Shown piece by piece: positions 8,585-16,561 of a stretch of 41,755 bases of DNA. The stretch lies in contig URKY01000019.1 in NCBI GenBank assembly GCA_900548465.1, positions 1 to 41,755 on the forward strand, in the 5' to 3' direction. The notes beneath the pieces are model-generated. The model was not told the origin of the DNA, made no database searches, and saw nothing but the letters and a program-made list of their open reading frames with translations. The stretch is from an uncultured Eubacterium sp. Lineage in GTDB: Bacteria; Bacillota; Clostridia; Lachnospirales; Lachnospiraceae. The stretch's first letter is position 1. Each line of letters opens with the position of its first letter. The position numbers and the translations under genes were made by a program.

Positions 8585-8905
8585 CTAATGTAAATTATCT
8601 TCTTCGTCTATTATTTCATCATACTCGCCTGACTCAACTAATTCATCAAAAGCCTGTGAAGCCAAATAAAATTCTGCTTCTGTTTCAATATTATCAAGTC
8701 CCGGCTCTCCATTTTCATCTTCGAAATATCTGTAAATATAAACTTCTCCTTCCTCATTTTCAGGTCCTTCTGTTGGAAGTAAAGCTATATAATCTTTTCC
8801 TTCTGCTTCAAATATACTTACAACGAGACATTCAACTTCGCTATCATCTTCTAATGTAAGTGTTACAAATAAGTCTTCATCTTCCTCAAATTGATTATTT
8901 CCCAT
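8585..8905 (-). CDS. DUF1292 family acidic protein (YrzB-like)
   Basis: 106 residues, strongly acidic, with FVTLTLEDDSEVECLVVSIF, DYIALLPTE and a VYIYRYFED motif, the pattern of DUF1292. The C-terminus is an acidic tail with ESGEYDEIIDEEDN. In Bacillus the relative sits with yrrK and yrzL; here it is next to a UvrD-like helicase and an SH3 protein. The function is unknown. Ribosome site GAGG lies 5 bases upstream of the ATG. Confidence 0.85.
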   Translation of the reverse strand: MGNNQFEEDEDLFVTLTLEDDSEVECLVVSIFEAEGKDYIALLPTEGPENEEGEVYIYRYFEDENGEPGLDNIETEAEFYLASQAFDELVESGEYDEIIDEEDNLH

Positions 8906-8947
8906 ATAAACCTCTTTCTGTGCTTATGCACCTTCTCTAATTCCTAT

Positions 8948-8976
8948 ACTTTATCAAACTTGCCACATAAATGCAA
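8948..8976 (-). promoter_or_regulatory. Probable promoter for DUF1292 gene
   Basis: TTGCAT (8976-8971) and TAAAGT (8953-8948) on the minus strand with 17 bases between, about 45 bases before the start codon. Confidence 0.4.
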
Positions 8977-9012
8977 TAAATTTGAAAATAATTCATTAAA
9001 TATTAACAATTA

Positions 9013-10848
9013 TCACTCTATTGATTCATTTATGAACATTGATGCCTCTACCTCACATCCAAGGCTTTTTTCTATGGTATATATTCCAAGTGTGCTCTTC
9101 GCCCTGGTTACGGCGACATAAAAAAGTCTTCTTTCTTCCTCAAACTCTCTCTCCCTTACTGCTTTTGATGTTGGTATAATGCCCTGAATTACATCCACTA
9201 TAATAACTATTTCAAACTCTAATCCCTTTGCACTATGCATAGTCATAATATTAACATCATTTTCTTTTTTTGTTTTTTGCTCCGTGTCTTTTATCTCTGC
9301 ATCTTCAACCCATTCTTTTAATGTTTCATATTTACCACTGTCTCTTCTTATTGTTTCAAGCTGTTTCTTTAACTCTCCTGATTTTATTTTCTTTTCTCTC
9401 GCATAATCCTCCAGATATTTTTCATATCCTACCCCATTTTTAATGTAAAGAAATGCGGCACCGGGATTTAATTTTGAAATCATATTTAAGTCAAATTCCA
9501 ACTTCCTAATACATTCAAGGGATTCTGCATTATGCTCATATATTTTTTTCAACTGGGTAAAGTTCATATTTTCTTTACTTATTATCTGCCTACTGACCAA
9601 TCTTGCCGGTTTGTTCAAAATATATATCAAATCCGCATTGTTTCCCAGTTCCACGTTTTTATAGGTCATTGCAGCTTTGATGTAGCTTATTATGTCCTTC
9701 CCCACTCCATTTTCATATATTCCATTCTCTGTTTTTCCACCTGAAATGCTGACAGAATTTTCTTTAAGTATATTTTTTATTACAGGAATCTGACTGTTGT
9801 TTCTTACTAATATAGCTATTTCATTAGGTGGTATGCCCTTTTCTATATTTTTCTTTATAAATTCACAAACATACATTAACTCATCATATTGCGTTTCGAA
9901 TTTTCTCACATCAGGTTTTAATCCTTCTCCATTTGCCGATACAATATTTTTATCAAATCTCTTTATATTGTTTTTAATGAGATTTTCGGATAGTTTTACA
10001 ATTTCCTTTTTTGAGCGATAGTTTACATTTAATAGTATTCTTTCTACCTCTACATAATCCTTCTCAAAGTCTAACATTATTTCGGGGCATGCCCCTCTGA
10101 AACCATATATTGACTGATCATCATCTCCAACAATAAATATATTATCTTGAGGTTCTGCCAAAAGTTTTATTATTTCATACTGTACCCTGTTAATATCCTG
10201 AAATTCATCTATTAAAATATATTCAAATATTTCCTGCCATTTTTCACACAATTCTCTATCATTCTTTAACATTTCATAACACTTAAGTAAAATATCATCA
10301 AAATCAATTTTGTTTCCCGCAGCTAGTTCTTTTTCATATTCTTCATACACAATTTTGAATTTTTCCCTTTCACAACAAAGCGGATTGTATTCTTCCGGTG
10401 GAATCATGTTTCCCTTTATATTTCCGATTTCTCCTATAATATTTTGCATAAAGTCATACATTGACGGAACTTCTATTTTTTTCCTTATCACAATTTCCCT
10501 GATAATGTCATTTTGCATCTTTGTTGATAATATGTTCTCACTCTTATATCTGCCGGACAGCTTCAATATTCTAAAGTAAATGCTATGAAACGTGCCAAAT
10601 GTCACCGGATAACTGCCTTTTATCCAATTCTCACCACTCATAATGCTAAAGAATTTTTTCTGCATATGTACTGCTGCCGCTTTTGTAAAAGTCACCACCA
10701 TTATTTTTTCAGGTGAAACTCCACCTTCAATTAATTTTTTCACTCTGTGAGTTATAACAGTGGTTTTTCCCGAACCCGGTCCCGCAAGAACCATGGCAGG
10801 TCCTTCTTTGTGGTTCACTGCCCTCATCTGTGCCTCATTAAATTCCAT
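9013..10848 (-). CDS. UvrD/PcrA-like superfamily 1 DNA helicase, short form
   Basis: 611 residues with all main SF1A helicase motifs in order: NEAQMRAV (Q motif), GPGSGKTTVITHR (Walker A), motif Ia-type VVTFTKAAAVHM, DEFQDIN (Walker B), GDDDQSIYGFRGA (motif III), VNYRSKKEI (motif IV), IMTMHSAKGLEFEIVII (motif V) and VAVTRAKSTLGIY (motif VI). It is shorter than PcrA/UvrD (about 720 residues or more) and lacks the usual C-terminal extension, so it is probably an accessory 3'-5' helicase and not the housekeeping PcrA. Its own promoter lies just upstream. Ribosome site is AAGGGGGGA. Confidence 0.9.
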   Translation of the reverse strand: MEFNEAQMRAVNHKEGPAMVLAGPGSGKTTVITHRVKKLIEGGVSPEKIMVVTFTKAAAVHMQKKFFSIMSGENWIKGSYPVTFGTFHSIYFRILKLSGRYKSENILSTKMQNDIIREIVIRKKIEVPSMYDFMQNIIGEIGNIKGNMIPPEEYNPLCCEREKFKIVYEEYEKELAAGNKIDFDDILLKCYEMLKNDRELCEKWQEIFEYILIDEFQDINRVQYEIIKLLAEPQDNIFIVGDDDQSIYGFRGACPEIMLDFEKDYVEVERILLNVNYRSKKEIVKLSENLIKNNIKRFDKNIVSANGEGLKPDVRKFETQYDELMYVCEFIKKNIEKGIPPNEIAILVRNNSQIPVIKNILKENSVSISGGKTENGIYENGVGKDIISYIKAAMTYKNVELGNNADLIYILNKPARLVSRQIISKENMNFTQLKKIYEHNAESLECIRKLEFDLNMISKLNPGAAFLYIKNGVGYEKYLEDYAREKKIKSGELKKQLETIRRDSGKYETLKEWVEDAEIKDTEQKTKKENDVNIMTMHSAKGLEFEIVIIVDVIQGIIPTSKAVREREFEEERRLFYVAVTRAKSTLGIYTIEKSLGCEVEASMFINESIE

Positions 10849-10876
10849 ATATCCCCCCTTGAAGTTTATTTGTTTT

Positions 10877-10905
10877 ATATTATCACATAGTGTTTATATT
10901 TGCAA
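10877..10905 (-). promoter_or_regulatory. Promoter for the UvrD-like helicase
   Basis: TTGCAA (10905-10900) and TAATAT (10882-10877) on the minus strand spaced by 17 bases, 28 bases before the start codon. Confidence 0.55.
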
Positions 10906-11000
10906 ACCTATTGTTTAACATTTTTGTTTTAATATTTTAAAAGCAAGTTGCTTGGTAATTTTTGAAGATACCTTCAAAAAATCAATTTTTACAAACTATT

Positions 11001-11376
11001 ACACGTACTTTTTGGTGTGTATGACTTGATTTGGTTTTGAATTACACCAACCTTTTCATTTTTCCAAACTAATACACGTACTCCGACTAACGAAAGTTTG
11101 ATTAGGCGCAAAAGTACCCCCAAAAACACATCTTTCTACCCCCTCTACACGTACTCCAAGCCACTAGAGTTTGATAAGACACAAAAGTACACTCAAGAAT
11201 ACATCTTTTGCAAACCACTACACGTACTCCAAGCCACTAGGGTTTGACAAGACGCAAAAGTACCCCCAAGAATATATTTTTTGCAAACCACTACACGTAC
11301 TCCGACCAGCTAAGGCGCAAACATGATAAGAAATACCGTCAAAATTGCTTTTTTCACAAGCTACTACATGTATTCC
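11001..11376. repeat. 73-bp tandem repeat array, non-coding
   Basis: The motif ACACGTACT(CC) recurs at 11001, 11074, 11147, 11220 and 11293, and as ACATGTATTCC at 11366, so every step is exactly 73 bases. Units 3 and 4 (11147 and 11220) are close to identical over the full unit, including CCACTAG, GTTTGA and CAAAAGTAC. Units 2 and 5 are more diverged, and units 1 and 6 keep mainly the ACACGTAC edge. Because 73 is not a multiple of 3 and no frame stays open across units, it is not protein-coding. It fills most of the 650-base gap between the helicase promoter and the gltX terminator. Function is unknown. Bases 10906-11000 show nothing further. Confidence 0.85.
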
Positions 11377-11424
11377 CACAAAAAAGGGATTACCCCTTGC
11401 TTGACCAAGAGCCTGAAAAAGCAC

Positions 11425-11458
11425 AAAACCTGCATCGGATACTTCCAATGCAGGTTTT
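11425..11458 (-). terminator. gltX terminator
   Basis: A perfect 11-bp stem, AAAACCTGCAT with ATGCAGGTTTT, closes a 12-base loop directly after gltX. It is followed on the minus strand by GTGCTTTTT. Confidence 0.8.
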
Positions 11459-11495
11459 ACTAATTACTATAGGGATATTTATTTTTCGACCTATA

Positions 11496-12953
11496 TTATT
11501 CGCTTAACATTTCAATACCTTTTTTGATTCTTGAAATTGATTCGTCTTTTCCAAGTACTTCCATAATTTCAAATGCGCCGGCAGGTGTCATCTGTTTACC
11601 TGACACTGCTGTTCTAAGTGGCCATAATGCCTGACCATTCTTGCAGCCCTTTTCTCCAATATATTTAAATACTACGTCATGGAGATTATCAACCGAATAA
11701 TCATCTGTAGCTTCTAATATTGGCAATAATTCATTAAGTACTTCTAATGAATTTTCTGAATTTGTTTTCATCTTTTTGTGAGTATACATTTCAGTGCTAT
11801 ACTCAGGAAGTTCTTCAAAGAAGTCTATTTTTTCACCGATTTCAGGGAAAGTTTCAATACGTGTTTTTACCATATCCATTATTTTGTGAAGGTCTAAATC
11901 TTTTTTGATTACTTCTTTTACATATGGCTCTGCAATTTCATAAAACTTCTCGTTATCCATTGCTTTAATATACTCACCATTCATCCATTTTAATTTATTA
12001 ATGTCAAATACAGATGGACTCTTGTTTACTTTATGGTAATCAAATTTTTCAATCAATTCATCTAATGAGAAGATTTCCTGATTATCCTCAGGACTCCATC
12101 CAAGCAATGCAATATAGTTTACGATTGCCTCCGGCAAAAATCCCTGCTCAACTAAATCTTCGTATGATGAATGTCCTGAACGTTTGCTTAACTTCTTGTG
12201 ATTCTCATCTGTTATAAGGGGAAGATGAACATATTTTGGTGACTCCCATCCAAATGCTTCATAAAGTCTCTGATACTTTGGTGATGAAGAAATATACTCA
12301 TTACCTCTTACAACATGTGTAATCTGCTGTAAATGGTCGTCAATAACATTTGCAAAGTTATATGTTGGATATCCGTCCGACTTAATAAGAATCATGTCAT
12401 CAAGTTCTTTGTTTTCTACTGTTATTTCACCATATAATTCATCAACAAAAGTTGTCGTTCCTTCTGTTGGCATATTTATACGGATTACATATGGCTTTCC
12501 TGCATCTAAATTTGCCTGTATTTCCTCTTTTGACAAATGAAGACAGTGTTTGTCATATATTGTTATTTCTTTTCCGTCTTCGCCAACTTCAGTCTTTAAA
12601 GACGCGAGACGCTCCTTATCACAGAAACAGTAATATGCATTACCTGTTTCAATTAACTGTTTTGCATACTTTAAATATAATCCTGATGCCTGACGTTCAC
12701 TCTGGATATAAGGTCCAAAACCTTTATCCTTATCCGGACCTTCATCGTGAATAAGTCCTGTCTGCTCAAGAGTTCTGTAAATGATATCTACCGCACCTTC
12801 TACATAACGTTCTCTATCAGTGTCCTCTATTCTCAATATAAAATCTCCACCTGCATGCTTTGCAATGAGAAATTCATATAAAGCCGTTCTTAAATTTCCA
12901 ACATGCATTCTTCCTGTTGGACTAGGGGCAAATCTGGTTCTTACTTTTGACAT
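11496..12953 (-). CDS. gltX: Glutamyl-tRNA synthetase
   Basis: 485 residues, class I aminoacyl-tRNA synthetase that charges tRNA(Glu). The N-terminus carries [18 protein letters not shown], the HIGH motif in the form HVGN (17-20). The KMSKS motif appears as KLSKR (254-258). Between them are RIEDTDRER, the [12 protein letters not shown] region and the HLPLI motif. Length and domain order are normal. It probably stands alone, with its own terminator downstream and ribosome site GAAGGAG upstream of the ATG. Confidence 0.96.
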   Translation of the reverse strand: MSKVRTRFAPSPTGRMHVGNLRTALYEFLIAKHAGGDFILRIEDTDRERYVEGAVDIIYRTLEQTGLIHDEGPDKDKGFGPYIQSERQASGLYLKYAKQLIETGNAYYCFCDKERLASLKTEVGEDGKEITIYDKHCLHLSKEEIQANLDAGKPYVIRINMPTEGTTTFVDELYGEITVENKELDDMILIKSDGYPTYNFANVIDDHLQQITHVVRGNEYISSSPKYQRLYEAFGWESPKYVHLPLITDENHKKLSKRSGHSSYEDLVEQGFLPEAIVNYIALLGWSPEDNQEIFSLDELIEKFDYHKVNKSPSVFDINKLKWMNGEYIKAMDNEKFYEIAEPYVKEVIKKDLDLHKIMDMVKTRIETFPEIGEKIDFFEELPEYSTEMYTHKKMKTNSENSLEVLNELLPILEATDDYSVDNLHDVVFKYIGEKGCKNGQALWPLRTAVSGKQMTPAGAFEIMEVLGKDESISRIKKGIEMLSE

Positions 12954-13002
12954 TGTATTTCTCCTTCTATGTTATAACTTCTAAAAAAATTTTCTCTTAT
13001 GC

Positions 13003-13057
13003 AAAAAATAAGAAGTTTTTTCTTTTGTCCACACACAAGAAAGTACTTCTTATTTTT
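13003..13057 (-). terminator. Terminator after the P-loop kinase gene
   Basis: On the minus strand AAAATAAGAAGT pairs with ACTTCTTATTTT, ending in a T run, just after the stop at 13067. The inner part can pair further (TTTCTTG with CAAAAGAAA). Confidence 0.75.
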
Positions 13058-13066
13058 CATTAACGA

Positions 13067-13642
13067 TTACTTTAAGTTATTAAAATAATCTACAGCTTTT
13101 TCAATTGATGTCTTAAATGATTCATCTGTTGAATTATCAAAAAGGAATATATTCTTTATTCCATCCGGAACTGTAAAGTTCTGTTTGCTGATATATTCAT
13201 CCCAATGTTCAATTTTCCATGTATCTCTGTCTGAGTTACGATGAATCATTCTCTGTTTGCATACTTCCTTATCGCACTGAATCCATACTACAACTAATTC
13301 AGCACCTTTTTTCTGCAAAAGATCCTGTCTCAAATTTTCCATATAGCCCGGAGTTCTAACTTCTCTTGTAAATGGTGCATTAATAAAAACAGTATCATTA
13401 TACTCTAAAGCTTCCATTGCCAAGTCCATTATACAATCATATTCAGGATTTCTAATTTCTGCTTCAAAGAAATCTGAACTTCTGTTATATTCCTGATTAG
13501 CTACTACAAAAATTTGCTTTGATAATGTTATTAATGTGTCCTTATCAAGATATACACAATTAGGCATTGCCTTTGCTAATTTTCTTGTGACAAATGTTTT
13601 TCCACATGCCGGTGGAGATGTTACCAAAATCAATTTTTTCAT
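13067..13642 (-). CDS. Small P-loop kinase / AAA family protein
   Basis: 191 residues. It begins MKKLILVTSPPACGKT, a Walker A motif of adenylate-kinase or zeta-toxin type. It continues with YLDKDTL (acceptor-binding acid), NAPFTREV, and VVVWIQCDKEVCKQRMIHRNSDRD, a lid-like Arg-rich region. The fold is that of a nucleoside or small-molecule kinase; the substrate is unknown. An upstream in-frame GTG (13657) overlaps the ribosome site GTGAGG, so the ATG at 13642, 9 bases after that site, is the better start. It has its own promoter and terminator and no partner gene, so I do not call it a toxin. Confidence 0.8.
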   Translation of the reverse strand: MKKLILVTSPPACGKTFVTRKLAKAMPNCVYLDKDTLITLSKQIFVVANQEYNRSSDFFEAEIRNPEYDCIMDLAMEALEYNDTVFINAPFTREVRTPGYMENLRQDLLQKKGAELVVVWIQCDKEVCKQRMIHRNSDRDTWKIEHWDEYISKQNFTVPDGIKNIFLFDNSTDESFKTSIEKAVDYFNNLK

Positions 13643-13705
13643 AATAAAAAACCTCACATATATACATAAAAATTATTTCTTACAAATTTAACCCAATTTC
13701 TCTAT

Positions 13706-13735
13706 ATCATACCACTTTATACTATTTATAGTCAA
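13706..13735 (-). promoter_or_regulatory. Promoter for the P-loop kinase gene
   Basis: TTGACT (13735-13730) and TATGAT (13711-13706) with 18 bases between on the minus strand. Confidence 0.6.
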
Positions 13736-13842
13736 TAAAAATGTCGTAAATAATCAAATTTATTTTTAACGTTTTTACAATGTATTTCCTACCCTAAAGC
13801 CATAGATAAAAAAACTGCTTTTTTTTCCAAAAAAATAGGAAT

Positions 13843-13867
13843 GGCGCCTCAGTTTTACTGAAACGCC
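13843..13867 (-). terminator. Possible terminator hairpin in an AT-rich gap
   Basis: On the minus strand GGCG, then TCAGT and ACTGA around a short loop, then CGCC can form a hairpin, followed by ATTCCTATTTTTTT. It lies 250 bases downstream of the SecB-like gene. The rest of 13740-14113 is very AT-rich with no gene that I can support. Confidence 0.4.
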
Positions 13868-14113
13868 AAAAATTGAAAGGGTTTAGATTATTATGTTACC
13901 TAAAAATCTAATACACTTATAGTTTAAAATTTAAAAATGTTTTTTGCAATACTACATAAAATTTAGCATTTTTTGTTAATTTTGCATAATTATTTTAGTT
14001 TTTTTAAGAATCTATCAGTGAATTTTGTTTACTTTGTACATTTTTATATTTTTTGCATGCTTTACTGTTTTTTTAATTTTTTAAGATTTCAATAAAAATA
14101 TTTTTATTCATCT

Positions 14114-14530
14114 TTAACTATAAAATTTTCCGCCTTCTTCATCCTTTTCCCCTGATAATTTTATGTTACTATCATCAATTTTCACCTTGGGAATTGCAAT
14201 AGGGGGAAGTCCCGCATTCACCAAAATTATTGATATCAACGCTCTTACATGTGGATATATTTCATCATAAGCTTTCTTATGTATTTCCTTCTTATCCATA
14301 TTTTCTTCGCAATCTAAAAATGCCGTGGCACTAAATTTAAAATTAAAATCCATTGGTAAATTGTTATCCATCATATCAATTGTGAGAGTTGCCGCACAAT
14401 GAAGATTGTCATTTGTATACTTCACGTTAAATGATGCACGCTGAGCAATGTCAAGCTTCACCTCCCCCTCCAATTTGTTTGTAAGATCAATTTCTTCAAC
14501 CTTAATGCCTCTAAATGTCAGTTCTCCCAT
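14114..14530 (-). CDS. SecB-like chaperone fold protein
   Basis: 138 residues. The C-terminal part, IYPHVRALISIILVNAGLPPIAIPKV, matches the SecB signature region in which a Tyr/Pro and Arg helix is followed by a GLPP loop. The N-terminal half is beta-rich (FRGIKVEEIDLTNKLEGEV, then alternating hydrophobic strands), as in SecB-like proteins. SecB proteins hold unfolded precursors before export. Classical SecB is mainly proteobacterial, so this is a divergent relative. It lies 26 bases downstream of an exported-protein gene and is probably cotranscribed with it, which suggests that protein as client; this is inference. The function is not proven by sequence. Confidence 0.65.
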   Translation of the reverse strand: MGELTFRGIKVEEIDLTNKLEGEVKLDIAQRASFNVKYTNDNLHCAATLTIDMMDNNLPMDFNFKFSATAFLDCEENMDKKEIHKKAYDEIYPHVRALISIILVNAGLPPIAIPKVKIDDSNIKLSGEKDEEGGKFYS

Positions 14531-14556
14531 TTGTTACCTCCTATATACCTTCATTT

Positions 14557-15534
14557 CTATTTTTTTACTGTAACCTTTTTAACCTTACTCCACTCTCCAT
14601 AACATTTACGTCCGTCTACTATGCTATAACCACGTACCTGAACATAATATTTCTTCTTTTTAAGTTTCTTAATTATGTATTTTGGAGTATTTTTCTTAAC
14701 AGTTTTAATTTTTGCTTTCCTAAGTTTTTTCTTACTTAACGCATACCTTACATTATATCCATTAACTTTCGATATTTTTTTCCAACTGAGTTTGACCTTT
14801 TTGCCTTTAAGATTTTTAGCTATTTTTATAATTGTTTTGCCAATTCTCATAGATTCCGTGACAGCAACTATTGTCGGCGTATTAGGATTTTCATCAGCAG
14901 GAATGACCTTAACTGTTGTTCCTGTATAATTCTTTCCAAGTCCGGTAAATGTTATTGTTATATTTCCCCTGTCGTCAGTTGTTACCGTGTAATCATAATC
15001 AACACCCTTAGTCATATCCCAACTTCCATTATTTACCGTTATAACCAGCTCTTTGTTACTGTTAAATTCCGTTCTTATTGTTACATTTTTAATTTCTTTC
15101 TTAACAATTTCAAATTCTTTTACTATTTCGCCTGAATAATTATCAATTCCCTTGATAATTATGCCAGCTTTTCCCGGATAGAAATTATTTTTGTATTCTA
15201 CAGTATAATCAACCATAGGATTAAGTATTTCACCATTACATTTCAGTCTGATGATTGGTGTAATATCTTTTCCAATAAATTCATATGATGCTTTTACCTG
15301 GGAATAGTCAACACTTATGTTATCCCCTGTAATCTGCATTGGCAAAATATCAAACTTTTCTGTTCTTGTCCCAAAGTAAATACCTTTTACTGCAACAGGT
15401 AATTCATAGTTAAATGAAGTTGTTATCCACTCATTCTTCTGCGCCATAACTGTCGGTTTAGGCTGCACTGCTATCACGCTAAATGTCATTGCCGCACTTA
15501 ATACGACAGACAAAATTCTTTTTGTAATTTTCAT
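14557..15534 (-). CDS. Exported Lys-rich protein with Ig/Fn3-like domains
   Basis: 325 residues. It has a signal peptide (MKITKRILSVVLSAAMTFSV, predicted cut near VMAQ). Residues about 80-150 read like a beta-sandwich repeat (VDYTVEYKNNFYPGKAGIII, then a Tyr-Ser-Gly turn), with a second copy at about 150-215 (KGVDYDYTVTTD, GLGKNYTG). The C-terminus (about 235-325) is an Fn3-like domain very rich in Lys (KKKLRKAKIKTVKK, YYVQVRGYSI, WSKVKKVTVKK). This type of secreted protein is common in Lachnospiraceae. No sortase motif or enzyme domain is seen. The basic C-terminus could bind anionic wall polymers (inference). Confidence 0.8.
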   Translation of the reverse strand: MKITKRILSVVLSAAMTFSVIAVQPKPTVMAQKNEWITTSFNYELPVAVKGIYFGTRTEKFDILPMQITGDNISVDYSQVKASYEFIGKDITPIIRLKCNGEILNPMVDYTVEYKNNFYPGKAGIIIKGIDNYSGEIVKEFEIVKKEIKNVTIRTEFNSNKELVITVNNGSWDMTKGVDYDYTVTTDDRGNITITFTGLGKNYTGTTVKVIPADENPNTPTIVAVTESMRIGKTIIKIAKNLKGKKVKLSWKKISKVNGYNVRYALSKKKLRKAKIKTVKKNTPKYIIKKLKKKKYYVQVRGYSIVDGRKCYGEWSKVKKVTVKK

Positions 15535-15750
15535 TACATTCCTCCATATTTTTATAGTTCAGGCAATTTGTTCAAAATTCTTTCCAAAAGCCCTTTGTCT
15601 GCTTACAATTCTAACATATTTCCATTTTTATAACTACATTTTTGAAAATGAAAGTGTTTTTATATACGACATAAATAATATCTATGTTCAAAACCCCTTT
15701 TATTCCCCCATTTTACATACTTTTATCGTGATATTTTCCAAAATATCCGT

Positions 15751-15779
15751 AAAAAAAGAGTTCACCATACCGTGGACTC
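15751..15779 (-). terminator. Terminator after cytidylate-kinase-like gene
   Basis: On the minus strand GAGTCCAC pairs with GTGAACTC around GGTATG, followed by TTTTTTTA, 24 bases after the stop codon. Confidence 0.8.
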
Positions 15780-15802
15780 TCTTTTACCAAAAACGTTTTT
15801 CA

Positions 15803-16396
15803 CTACTTATGTAATGATTTTTCATATTCTACAATTATATTTTTCGCTGAATCAATATCTATCTTCGCTGTGTTTATGCACAAATCATATCCTCTTGAAT
15901 CACCCCACTTATTTTCGCAGTAGAAATTGTGATATGTTTTTCGCATCTTATCAACCTTTCGCATTTTTGTTTCAGCCTGTTTTCTTTCTAAGCCTTCCCT
16001 TTCCATAACACGGGCAACCTTGCTTTCCTTATCTCCTGTTATGAAAACCCTTATTAAATTAGGATTATATGCCAATATTTCATCTGCACATCTTCCAAGC
16101 ACAACGAATGACTCATTATTATCGGCTTTTTCCTTCAAAAACTCAAACTGCTTTAAAGCTATCTCCTGTTCAAGGGGAACTGTTCCTCCGGCAATAGGCA
16201 AAGGCATAAATCCAATATTAATAGGTTTCTCATCATATCTTTCTATTACCTTTTCACTGTAACCTTCTTTTTTTGCAATTTCATACAAAAGTTCCTTGCT
16301 ATACAGCGGAATATTATAATGTTCCGCAACCTTTTGTGCTACAAGGTGTCCACCGCTTCCGAACTCTCTTCCTATAGAAATAATAATCTGTGTCAT
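15803..16396 (-). CDS. Cytidylate kinase-like family protein
   Basis: 197 residues. It starts with IIISIGREFGSGGHLVAQKVA, a P-loop variant (GREFGSGG) typical of the cytidylate-kinase-like family common in gut Clostridia. It has FVVLGRCADEIL and VARVMEREGLERKQAETKM, a lid-like region with RKTYHNFYCENKWGD. The true substrate of this family is not settled; it is not the housekeeping Cmk by length or motif. It appears monocistronic with its own terminator. Confidence 0.85.
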   Translation of the reverse strand: MTQIIISIGREFGSGGHLVAQKVAEHYNIPLYSKELLYEIAKKEGYSEKVIERYDEKPINIGFMPLPIAGGTVPLEQEIALKQFEFLKEKADNNESFVVLGRCADEILAYNPNLIRVFITGDKESKVARVMEREGLERKQAETKMRKVDKMRKTYHNFYCENKWGDSRGYDLCINTAKIDIDSAKNIIVEYEKSLHK

Positions 16397-16505
16397 AATG
16401 ATACCCTCCTATTCATTTTATTCTGAATATTTAGTATTTATCCGTGGTAATACCCTTTATTCTTGTAATAAATTATACCATATTTTAAAGAAAAACATAA
16501 GTAAA

Positions 16506-16551
16506 AGTGCCATGATAATAAAGATTTTCTAAAATTTATTACCACGGCACT
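16506..16551 (-). terminator. Terminator after the MMPL transporter gene
   Basis: On the minus strand AGTGCCGTGGTAATAAA and TTTATTATCATGGCACT pair with two mismatches across a 12-base loop, followed by TTTT. It starts about 11 bases after the stop codon. Confidence 0.75.
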
Positions 16552-16561
16552 TTTTATAATA

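Noticed and set aside
8305..8859. Long plus-strand frame of 184 codons
   Set aside because: It is the reverse of the Thr-rich SH3 protein gene and DUF1292 gene; low-complexity sequence keeps it open.
11218..11448. A 76-codon minus-strand frame crossing the 73-bp array
   Set aside because: It starts inside the gltX terminator hairpin, has no ribosome site, and the 73-bp period breaks any repeated frame.
13067..13657. Zeta-type toxin
   Set aside because: The P-loop and kinase pattern fits, but there is no antitoxin gene nearby and it has its own promoter and terminator; a metabolic kinase is more likely.
14114..14530. Toxin-antitoxin-chaperone system around the SecB-like gene
   Set aside because: No toxin or antitoxin gene is adjacent; neighbours are an exported protein and an AT-rich gap.
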